Assembly: GCF_000023885.1 (NCBI RefSeq)
Contig: NC_013165.1
Coordinates: forward strand, 1,860,001-1,924,000
Source: Slackia heliotrinireducens DSM 20476
GTDB taxonomy: Bacteria; Actinomycetota; Coriobacteriia; Coriobacteriales; Eggerthellaceae
Length of the DNA stretch: 64,000 nucleotides
Direction of reading: 5' to 3'
The first letter of the stretch is position 1. Every line of letters starts with the position of its first letter. Below are positions 34,609 through 42,146 of this stretch, piece by piece. Under the pieces are notes generated by a model that did not search any database, was not told where the DNA came from, and saw nothing but the letters and a program-made list of their open reading frames with translations. Position numbers and translations under genes: made by a program.

Positions 34609-35478
34609 TTAGTAGATCATGAACAGGGACGCACCCATCACGTACATGACGACGCGCAGCGCGAAGGCGCACACAAGCCCAGCCGCAACGATCACGGCTC
34701 CCCACAGCTTCCAGTTGCCGTCCTTCTTCCCCATGAACACCGCCAGCAGGGACACCACGATGGCGACAATAGCGATAACGGTCGCAGGCAGCGCGCTGCC
34801 GGAGAAGATGCTCACATCGGCGGACGCCTTCAGGGCGTAGTTCGGATGCGTAGGGTCGAAGTAGTAGGCGAACGACTGCAGCGAGGACGATGCGACCTGC
34901 ATGAATCCCAGGTAGGCCGCTGCCAGCACGGCGTTGGCCGCGGTGCCGATCAGGTTGTACATGCCGAGCTCTTCGACCTGTTCGCCCTTGACGGCGGCAA
35001 GCACAGCCACCGTCGCGGGACCCAGGATGCAAGCGGCGCCGAGCAGCGACAGCAGCTGCAGCACGGAATCCCATGCAGGGCGCGCTGGCATCATGTAGGA
35101 ATGGCCCATAGCGACGATCAGAACCAGCGACACCAAAACGCCCGCAACGGCAACCCATTTCGGGGTGTCGCCGGATTCGGAACGGCGCACCATCAGGAAA
35201 TGGATCAGCATGACGACGACCATCAGCACGATGGCGATGAGCTCCTGGGTGATGCCCGAGCTCAGATGCCCGAAGCCCTTGAAGATGTTGAACAGGTGCG
35301 TCAGATGGAACGTGACGGCGATGCCGCCGACGGCCAGGATGACCACGGAAACTATGATGGCCAGCTGCTGGATGGAACGGGCCTTGCCCTTGAAGGCCAG
35401 AATGCACTGGGTCGCGTACGAGCCGGCCGCCCAAGCCAAGAAGGACGTGAAGATCACAAGAGGAATCTGAACTTCCAT
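34609..35478 (-). CDS. DmsC-like membrane anchor subunit
   Basis: A 289-residue integral membrane protein with eight predicted helices, beginning MEVQIPLVIFTSFLAWAAGS. This N-terminus and the conserved YLG/GPATV segments are those of DmsC, the menaquinol-oxidising anchor of DMSO reductase-type complexes. Its start codon overlaps the stop of the DmsB-like gene (TAATG), giving tight coupling. It should anchor the exported DmsA-like enzyme through DmsB. Confidence 0.92.
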   Translation of the reverse strand: MEVQIPLVIFTSFLAWAAGSYATQCILAFKGKARSIQQLAIIVSVVILAVGGIAVTFHLTHLFNIFKGFGHLSSGITQELIAIVLMVVVMLIHFLMVRRSESGDTPKWVAVAGVLVSLVLIVAMGHSYMMPARPAWDSVLQLLSLLGAACILGPATVAVLAAVKGEQVEELGMYNLIGTAANAVLAAAYLGFMQVASSSLQSFAYYFDPTHPNYALKASADVSIFSGSALPATVIAIVAIVVSLLAVFMGKKDGNWKLWGAVIVAAGLVCAFALRVVMYVMGASLFMIY

Positions 35479-36095
35479 TATTCAACCCCCTGCCATTTGA
35501 TGTCGCGCATGATGTAGACCATGCTCGGGCCGTTGCCCGTGTCGGTAAGCTTATGCACCTGCGACTCGTCGAACTCGTTCAGGAAATCGCCCAGCTTTTC
35601 GCCGCGGGGACCTTGGAAGGATTCCAGTCCCTGCTCGATGTCGCCATACCAGCGGGCCATGCCGCAGCACTGGGACACGCATTGCGGAAGCTCGCCCTGG
35701 GCGGTGCGCTGCTGGCACAACGTGCACTTCTCGACGACGCCTTCCTCCTCGTTGAGGTAGCGGACGCCGTAGGGGCACGACATGACGCAGAACTGGCAGC
35801 CGATGCATTTGGCTTTGTCGATCTGCACGGTGCCGTCGGGCATCTTGCGGGAGGCCTCCGTCGGGCACACCTTGACGCATTCGGGGTTTTCGCAGTGCTG
35901 GCACTGGACGTTGAGGAAGTACATCTCAACGTCAGGATACTGGCCGGACCCGCCCTCCTTGGGCGTAGGGCCGACGCGAAGGGTCTTGTTCCAGAAGTTG
36001 CCAATCGGAACACCATTGACAACCTTGCATGCTACGCTGCATGCAAGACAACCGACGCAGCGGTCAAGGTCGGTGGCAATAGCTAATTGCGTCAT
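35478..36095 (-). CDS. DmsB-like four-cluster ferredoxin subunit
   Basis: A 205-residue ferredoxin with four [4Fe-4S] motifs in the DmsB order: CVGCLACSVACKV, CQHCENPECVKVCPTEA, CIGCQFCVMSCPYG and CTLC…CVSQCCG. No signal peptide, as usual for DmsB, which is exported piggy-back with the Tat-targeted catalytic subunit. It starts behind AAGGAG, 16 bases after the catalytic gene, and overlaps dmsC by one base. It passes electrons from the membrane anchor to the molybdoenzyme. Confidence 0.93.
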   Translation of the reverse strand: MTQLAIATDLDRCVGCLACSVACKVVNGVPIGNFWNKTLRVGPTPKEGGSGQYPDVEMYFLNVQCQHCENPECVKVCPTEASRKMPDGTVQIDKAKCIGCQFCVMSCPYGVRYLNEEEGVVEKCTLCQQRTAQGELPQCVSQCCGMARWYGDIEQGLESFQGPRGEKLGDFLNEFDESQVHKLTDTGNGPSMVYIMRDIKWQGVE

Positions 36096-36111
36096 TTCAA
36101 TTGGCTCCTTT

Positions 36112-39100
36112 CTAGTCCTCGAAATGGTCAGGGTTGATGCCTTCGCCGCCAATGACCCAAAGCTTCAGGCGCGGGTCGCTGGAGTCGTGGATGATCTCGG
36201 TGCCGTCATTGCCACAGGGAACCGGATTGCCGAAGGGGCTGTTCTCGGGGGTTGCCTTGTAAACCTTGACCGGATATCCGCGGACGGTGGACGAACCGTT
36301 GTACTTGTCCTGGGCCGTGCGGTCCACGATGCAGTTGATGCACGACAGTTGGAAGCCCTTGTCGGCCTGGGCAAGCTCTGGATACCACCACTGATGTTCG
36401 GCGTTGATCATGTTCGGGCGGATGCCGTAGTACAGGTCGACCGTCTGGCGGACCTTGCCCCACGGAGATTCGATCCAAGCCCAATCGCCCTGCTCAAGAC
36501 CGAGCTCCTTCGCCGTGACGGGATTGATCTCCATGCGCGGCACGGGCCAGAGCTCGCGGCACCACGGAAGCTGGCGGTGTTCGGAGTGGAAGTACACCGG
36601 GATGCGGCGGCCGGTGATGCACAGGATGGGGTATTCCTTGTACAGCTCGGGGTCGCGGCGCTCGGAATGGATGCCTTCGACGTAGTACGGCAGCGCCTCG
36701 GTGTGGAATCCGGGCAGGATCTCCGGGCCGTCGGAGCCGTTCGGGAAGTGCGATTCGATAGCGGTCGACCAGAACTCGTGTTTCATGGTAGGCGTCGTGA
36801 AGCCCGGGATGTTGATGTCGAGCAGCGCCGGTTTCTGATGAGGCGGCTTGCGGTAGGCCTGACCGTACTCGTAACGGCGGTAGACGCCCCAATCGGTCGG
36901 GAACACTTCCTTCATGTTCCACGTGCCATGCTCCTGATACGCCTGGACGAATTCCTCCCAGGACTCGTAGGGAGCGCAGCCGCCGCCCATCTCATAATTG
37001 AAGCATTCATGCTCAAGAGCCAGGATGTCCAGGTCCTTGCCGGTCTCTTCCTTCTTCTTCAGCCAGTAGGGGTCGTCGGGATCGCCCGAGGAGTTGACGC
37101 CGAAGTACGGGGCGAGCTCCATGAAGTACAGCGGGTCGGACTTGACTTCTCCCGGAGGATCGACCGCGCGGACGCACAGGCTGAACGATCCACCGGCGCC
37201 CTGGGCAATGCGCGTTGCGTTCATTTCGGTCCAGTGGCTGACGGGCAGCAGGATGTCTGCGGCGCCGGACGTGGGAGAATGCCAGAGGTTGGCTTCGAAC
37301 AGGAAGTCGAGCATGTTCAAGGCCTCCCAGTTGTAGGAAGCGTTGGCCATGTTCATATGGTCGCCGGAACCGATCATGCCGCCATGGACCTCGTAAGGGG
37401 CGTTGCCGTCACGATGCGCATATTCCATAACGGTGTTGGCGTCCGCCCAAACGGCGTACCAGTACAGCATGGGGAACTTCTCGTAACCGGCGATGCGGTG
37501 GTAGATGTCCATGGGGAAACGGCTGAACGGCAGCGGCGAGAAGTCGGATCCAGGATACATGGACGTAGGACCGGACTGGGTGGTCCAACCCACGGTTGCG
37601 CCGCGCTGGCCGCCCGGGGTGTCGATGGCGCCGACCATAGCGCATGCCGCCATGATGGCACGGCAGTTCTGCGTGGAGTTGCCGTGGTGCTCGATGGCCA
37701 AGCCGTAGTTGATGCCGCTGTTGGGCAGGCGCGGGTCGTCGCGGGTCGCCCATTCGAGGCAGGAATCGACGATAAGGTTCTCGTCGACGCCGGTGATGTC
37801 GGCAACCACGTCGGGGGTGAATCCTTCCAGGTAATCAGCCCACAAGTCCCACACGGGACGGCCGGTATGGGTGGTGCCGTCCTTCAGCTTGACTTCGAAT
37901 TCGCCGTGCAGGGCGGGGTCGATCAGCGGGTTGAATTCGGACAGGTCGAAGATGTGGCCGGGCTTCTTGGACTCGTCGTCGCGCAGACGGGACAGATCCT
38001 GGTCCCAGGCCTCGGAGATGTCGGGGCGCTGCCAGTCTTCACCCTCCCAGTGGGCGCCGCCCACCTCGGGATGGGCCTGCCAGTACGTCCAGCGCTCGTT
38101 GAGCTGGTCGTACACCAGGTAGCGCTGCGGGTCGCCGTCACCTTCGATCTCCCAATCCACCATCTCGGGATCGATGTCGGCCTCGGTGAGAAGGCGGGTC
38201 TGATAGGTGTAGGGGTACCCGCCGTTGAGAACGGCCTCGGTGTAGCCAGTGGCATCCATGTCGGGCACCACGATAAACGGCGCGTTGGACCAGCGCTTGA
38301 TGAACTGGTAGTCGCACAGGTCGTTCTCAAGAATCAGATGGCACCAGCCCAAGGCTAGAGCTGAGTCGGTACCGGGACGGATGGGCAGCCAGTATTTGGC
38401 GGTACGGCCGAGGTTGGTCTGACGGGGGTCGATGCTGATGAAGGCGTCCGCGCAACGGGCCACGTCGACGACGGTACGGGCGGCGTCGTCGTAGTTGGAC
38501 TGGGACTGCTCGGTCGCCCATTGCACGAACTTGGTGGAATGGTTGATGACCTCGCTCCAGGACCAAGCCTGCATGTTGTCGATACGCGACGAGAAGTGGC
38601 GCGGGCCCTTGCACACCTGGTAGGCAGCGACGATGTTCGGCGAACCGAACAGCAAAAGCGCCATGCCGGCGTCGGATTGCATGCACCACTGGCGGCCGGT
38701 GCCGCACCAAGAGAACGTGGACTCGCGACCGTACTTTTCCGTAATCTCGAGAATGTTGTCTGCGATGGTCTGGTACGCCTCATCCCAAGAGATGCGGACC
38801 CAGCCGGGATCGTCGTCGCCCTTGGGGTTCGTACGCTTCATGGGATACTTGATGCGGTCGGGATGGTACGCGGCCTGGATGGACGCCTGGCCCTTGGCGC
38901 AATGGTTTCCCATGGTCAGGTAGCAATCCGGGTCGCCTTCGCTGCGAATGACCTTGCCATCCTGAACGTATACCCACACGCCGCATTCGACTTTGCCGCA
39001 GCCACGGCAGCACGAGCGAATGCGGGTAACGGTGGATTCCGTAGTTGCTGCATTCTCGTTTTCTGCCAGCGCCGTGATGGGAGCGGCGGATCCGACGAGT

Positions 39101-39168
39101 GCGGCAGCTGCGGCAGACGCGGCGACGCTCTTGACGAACGAACGGCGCGTCATGTTCAGTTTGCCCAT
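36112..39168 (-). CDS. Tat-exported DMSO-reductase-family molybdopterin oxidoreductase (DmsA-like; catechol-dehydroxylase-like)
   Basis: A 1018-residue catalytic subunit. The Tat signal MTRRSFVKSVAAS is preceded by a second possible Met. The Fe-S domain follows (CCRGCGKVECG…MGNHCAKG, residues about 52-92), giving a fourth-ligand Cys-Ala-Lys-Gly typical of DMSO reductase superfamily enzymes. Bis-MGD regions include FSWCGTGRQWC, FISIDPRQTN and a C-terminal dinucleotide-binding domain (ITGRRIPVYFHSEHRQLPW, AEHQWWYPE). The protein is longer than E. coli DmsA (about 810). The start at 39168 has AAGGAGGAGG. The N-terminus MGKLNMTRRSFVK resembles molybdenum-dependent catechol dehydroxylases of Eggerthella and Gordonibacter. 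That is from memory, so the substrate is open. Confidence 0.87.
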   Translation of the reverse strand: MGKLNMTRRSFVKSVAASAAAAALVGSAAPITALAENENAATTESTVTRIRSCCRGCGKVECGVWVYVQDGKVIRSEGDPDCYLTMGNHCAKGQASIQAAYHPDRIKYPMKRTNPKGDDDPGWVRISWDEAYQTIADNILEITEKYGRESTFSWCGTGRQWCMQSDAGMALLLFGSPNIVAAYQVCKGPRHFSSRIDNMQAWSWSEVINHSTKFVQWATEQSQSNYDDAARTVVDVARCADAFISIDPRQTNLGRTAKYWLPIRPGTDSALALGWCHLILENDLCDYQFIKRWSNAPFIVVPDMDATGYTEAVLNGGYPYTYQTRLLTEADIDPEMVDWEIEGDGDPQRYLVYDQLNERWTYWQAHPEVGGAHWEGEDWQRPDISEAWDQDLSRLRDDESKKPGHIFDLSEFNPLIDPALHGEFEVKLKDGTTHTGRPVWDLWADYLEGFTPDVVADITGVDENLIVDSCLEWATRDDPRLPNSGINYGLAIEHHGNSTQNCRAIMAACAMVGAIDTPGGQRGATVGWTTQSGPTSMYPGSDFSPLPFSRFPMDIYHRIAGYEKFPMLYWYAVWADANTVMEYAHRDGNAPYEVHGGMIGSGDHMNMANASYNWEALNMLDFLFEANLWHSPTSGAADILLPVSHWTEMNATRIAQGAGGSFSLCVRAVDPPGEVKSDPLYFMELAPYFGVNSSGDPDDPYWLKKKEETGKDLDILALEHECFNYEMGGGCAPYESWEEFVQAYQEHGTWNMKEVFPTDWGVYRRYEYGQAYRKPPHQKPALLDINIPGFTTPTMKHEFWSTAIESHFPNGSDGPEILPGFHTEALPYYVEGIHSERRDPELYKEYPILCITGRRIPVYFHSEHRQLPWCRELWPVPRMEINPVTAKELGLEQGDWAWIESPWGKVRQTVDLYYGIRPNMINAEHQWWYPELAQADKGFQLSCINCIVDRTAQDKYNGSSTVRGYPVKVYKATPENSPFGNPVPCGNDGTEIIHDSSDPRLKLWVIGGEGINPDHFED

Positions 39169-39325
39169 TTCCTCCTCCTTCTCATGTAGTTCCTTGGATT
39201 CGATGCTCGCCGGAATGACGGCATGGATCTGAATCCCCCTGTGGTTCAAAGTATGGTTTGATGAAGTCGAATAAGGAATTTCCAAACATGCGCGATGCCG
39301 CATAAACGATTCGAAGCTTTCATAG

Positions 39326-39346
39326 CTTATTCCGCCGAAGAATAAG
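39326..39346. promoter_or_regulatory. dyad CTTATTC-N7-GAATAAG
   Basis: A 7-bp perfect inverted repeat upstream of the molybdoenzyme gene; a further GAATAAG lies at 39269-39275. A candidate regulator site. Confidence 0.4.
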
Positions 39347-39384
39347 TCGATTCCCAGGGGTTTTCGCTTCTCCGTAAACGCAGA

Positions 39385-39406
39385 AGAGCCGGCTTGCGCC
39401 GGCTCT
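39385..39406 (-). terminator. terminator after the unknown gene at 39451
   Basis: AGAGCCGGC-TTGC-GCCGGCTCT; on the minus strand followed by TCTGCGTTTACG, a weak U-tract. Confidence 0.7.
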
Positions 39407-39450
39407 GGGAGGGGTTCGGTTCTTTGGGGATGATGCGGGTGAATGCTGGG

Positions 39451-40236
39451 CTACGCCTTTGCGTCGAATTCCAAAACGGTGCCGTCGGCATACTCGATGC
39501 CCCACACGCTGTAGTCCAAGGTGAATTCGGGCTTGACGAGCGGTTCGGGCTCCGACGCCGCATCGGCATCGCCTCCGTCGACTGCAAGGCGATCGCCTGA
39601 CGCAGAGGGGTCCTGCGCATGTTCTGCCTGCATGTCCTCGGCTTCGGCGGCAAGCTGTTCGCGGCGGCGCTTCTCCTCCTCGTAGGCGGCCGTCTCTTCC
39701 GCGAACGCCTCGAGCTGTCGGGTGTAGCTGGCCTTTGACGGCATGCGCACAAGAACGATGTCGGCATCTCCAAACGCCTGGTCGTTCAAGAGTTCCCTAC
39801 CTTTGGAAACCATATGCGGCGCGTTTTCGGGAATCTGGTTTTCATCCAGCAGTTTGATCCGGAACACGCCCTTGCCGCGGCCGAAGTCGAAATCCACATA
39901 GGAGTAATTGATGGCGGGCAATCCGCCCGGATGGGCGCACTCGTTGTACTGCTTCATGTCGTTCGACATGATACGGGTGGTGTTGCGCAGCCAACGCATC
40001 ATGGACACGTTCCACAGCTCGCAGGCCGCAGGGTCGTCGGTGTCCCAGAACGGCTTCATCAAACGGGCGCTCAACCGCATGATGGACCCGTCGTCGCGGG
40101 CGTCTTCGGGCAGCTCGGACACGATGGCCTGAGCCAGATGGATATAGCTGCGCTTGAGTTCGACATCGACACCATCGCGATAATCTTCAGGCATGAGCAT
40201 GATCTGTATGATCGTGGACGGTCGCACCAACGACAT
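39451..40236 (-). CDS. protein of unknown function next to the molybdoenzyme
   Basis: A 261-residue cytoplasmic protein. It starts MSLVRPSTIIQIMLMPEDYR, has a helical middle (LWNVSMMRWLRNTTRIMSNDMKQYNE), a segment that could be a beta-strand core (YVDFDFGRGKGVFRIKLLD), a charged Glu/Arg coiled-coil-like stretch around 185-205, an acidic low-complexity part, and a conserved-looking tail (LDYSVWGIEYADGTVLEFD). I do not recognise the family. It is divergent from another unknown gene that leads the torD operon, and its own stop faces the molybdoenzyme promoter. A role in regulation or assembly is possible only by position. Confidence 0.7.
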   Translation of the reverse strand: MSLVRPSTIIQIMLMPEDYRDGVDVELKRSYIHLAQAIVSELPEDARDDGSIMRLSARLMKPFWDTDDPAACELWNVSMMRWLRNTTRIMSNDMKQYNECAHPGGLPAINYSYVDFDFGRGKGVFRIKLLDENQIPENAPHMVSKGRELLNDQAFGDADIVLVRMPSKASYTRQLEAFAEETAAYEEEKRRREQLAAEAEDMQAEHAQDPSASGDRLAVDGGDADAASEPEPLVKPEFTLDYSVWGIEYADGTVLEFDAKA

Positions 40237-40367
40237 GGCATTCACCCCTTCAACGTGATTCGTCCATCCGGTTTCTCGCCGGCTTTCGGAGAGGCAACCG
40301 AAGATGTTGCTGCAAGGTATGACGGAAGCCCGATTGCTTGTCAAGCGAGGACCGCTCCGTCTTTCCG

Positions 40368-40389
40368 TTTTGGAATAACACCGTTCCAA
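40368..40389. promoter_or_regulatory. inverted repeat TTTGGAA-N8-TTCCAAA in divergent promoter
   Basis: A 7-bp perfect inverted repeat between the divergent unknown genes (starts 40236 minus and 40510 plus). The left half continues into TGGAATAAC, like the site at 31202. A likely operator for the maturation block. Confidence 0.5.
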
Positions 40390-40509
40390 ATCGCTATCTA
40401 GCTGGGCTTTTGAAAGCTTGCCAGGCAAATGCGGCCCGTTCTATCATCAACCTCGGAGCCGCCGAGACGGCTTCGCGCTTCCCGCAGCACAACCCCCGAG
40501 GAGGACCTA

Positions 40510-41331
40510 ATGGACGACTTCGCCACATCGAGCCGCGTGTTCGAAGACGACAACGACGCGTTTGATTTCAACCCTTTGGAAGACTTCGCGTTCGACGACA
40601 TCGACGACGATGACGACATCGTCTCCGGCATCCTTGACGACGGCCCGTATTCCATACCCAACGCCGACAACAAGCCGAAGTTCAAGAGCGTCTCGTTCGA
40701 CAACGCCGAGACGCCGGAAGAGCGCATCGAAACGCTGTTCAACCAGATGCCGACTCAAGACGACCTGCTCTTGGGCATTCTCGACGCATCCCAGACGCCG
40801 ATCTTCACCGATGACCTTGAGCAGAAGGTCGAGGAGCTGAAGCAGCACCACCACTCCGTGTACTCCCCCATGTCGTATTGCCGTCTGCTCGAGCGCGCCG
40901 GCGCCATCGAACAGACGAACAACGAGGGTCTTCCCCTTAAGGAAGTCGAAGTCGAGCCCGACAAGGTCGTGGTCGAAGGCGTCGAATACTGGAAGGTAGC
41001 CGCCGCACCCGACGTGTACTGGACGGCCACGCCCGCAGGCCTTGCCCATTTCCAGGCCTATCAGCCCATGGAGCTTCTAAGGCAGATGGTGCAGAACGAG
41101 CCGCAATACGAGGAGATCTTCCGCATGGTGCTCAGCGCCACGGCGGCAGACGGCGGCGAGTCCGTCAAGAACATCGACGACCTGGTCAGCGACGACCCCA
41201 TCCTGCAAAGCCCACGACGTTACGCGATGTACTTCATCGACAAGCTCGAACGCGCAGGCGGCATCCAATGGCGCGGCGCTTGGGTCGCGATCCAAGCCGG
41301 CAAGGACTTCCTCGCCGAGCTGAACGCCTAG
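40510..41331 (+). CDS. acidic protein of unknown function, first gene of the torD operon
   Basis: A 273-residue protein starting MDDFATSSRVFEDDNDAFDF behind GGAGG. The first 50 residues are strikingly acidic (runs of Asp/Glu). The rest looks like two similar small helical/winged-helix-like units: ERIETLFNQMPTQDDLLLGIL…CRLLERAGAIEQ and LRQMVQNEPQYEEIFRMVL…IDKLERAGGIQWRG both end in a 'LERAG-I' pattern. No known family recognised. It is followed by torD after 54 bases and may act on molybdoenzyme folding or regulation; the acidic tail could be a decoy or a partner-binding region. Confidence 0.72.
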   Translation: MDDFATSSRVFEDDNDAFDFNPLEDFAFDDIDDDDDIVSGILDDGPYSIPNADNKPKFKSVSFDNAETPEERIETLFNQMPTQDDLLLGILDASQTPIFTDDLEQKVEELKQHHHSVYSPMSYCRLLERAGAIEQTNNEGLPLKEVEVEPDKVVVEGVEYWKVAAAPDVYWTATPAGLAHFQAYQPMELLRQMVQNEPQYEEIFRMVLSATAADGGESVKNIDDLVSDDPILQSPRRYAMYFIDKLERAGGIQWRGAWVAIQAGKDFLAELNA

Positions 41332-41385
41332 CCGCATCGGCCGCACTGCCAACTGCTTTCCGAATCAACACACAAAGGGGACACC

Positions 41386-42144
41386 ATGAGCGATACCGCT
41401 GACACCACCATGCTGGATACCGTCGATACGGCTGCCGAGGCCGAGGAACTTACACCTGCCGAGCTGGCTGCCGAATGCGAGGCGCGCGCCGCCACATATG
41501 CGCTGCTTTCGCGCCTGTACAACCTGGAAGTCGACGAGAAGTACCTGAACGCCCTTAAAGAGATGCTCTACCCCGTCGAATCGGGCAACGAGCTCATGAA
41601 CGAAGGCCACTACCACATCGCCAAATACCTCAGCAACAGCTGGGTGGAGCCTTTGACCGACCTGTCCGTCGACTACGGCCGCACGTTTTTGGGGTCGGGC
41701 ATAGACACCTACGCGGCCGCCTATCCTTTCGAGAGCGTGTATACATCCGAACGGCGCCTGCTCATGGCGGACGCTCGCGACGAGGTGCTGGCCATCTACC
41801 GCGCGAACGGCCTGGACAAGTCCGACAAATGGACCGTCGGCGAGGACCACATCTCCGTCGAGCTGGAGTTCATGCGCATCCTGTGCCTGCGCGCCGCCCG
41901 GGCGCTTTCCGAAGGCGACATGGACCGTGCATTCCGCCTGTTCAAGACTCAGCAGGGCTTTCTCGAGCAGCATATCTGCATTTGGACGCCGGTATTCACG
42001 GCCGACATCCGCCGCTTTTCGAACACGTCCTTCTACCAGGGCATCGCCGAGCTTACGGACGGTTTCCTCCAAACCGAGACCGATCTCCTTGCCTCGCTGG
42101 TGGGCGACAACTCCGAAGATGCGGATGCGGAAGCCGAGGCTTAG
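41386..42144 (+). CDS. TorD/DmsD/NarJ-family molybdoenzyme chaperone
   Basis: A 252-residue all-helical chaperone of the TorD superfamily. After an acidic N-terminal tail come RAATYALLSRLYNLEVDEKYL, LSVDYGRTFLGSG, YPFESVYTSERRLLM, DHISVELEFMRILC and TPVFTADIRRFSNTSFYQGIAEL, which includes the family motif region. It binds the Tat signal of a molybdoenzyme and keeps it unexported until the cofactor is loaded; the DmsA-like enzyme 3 kb away is the obvious client. AAAGGGGACACC ribosome site. Its stop is two bases from the next start. Confidence 0.9.
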   Translation: MSDTADTTMLDTVDTAAEAEELTPAELAAECEARAATYALLSRLYNLEVDEKYLNALKEMLYPVESGNELMNEGHYHIAKYLSNSWVEPLTDLSVDYGRTFLGSGIDTYAAAYPFESVYTSERRLLMADARDEVLAIYRANGLDKSDKWTVGEDHISVELEFMRILCLRAARALSEGDMDRAFRLFKTQQGFLEQHICIWTPVFTADIRRFSNTSFYQGIAELTDGFLQTETDLLASLVGDNSEDADAEAEA

Positions 42145-42146
42145 CG

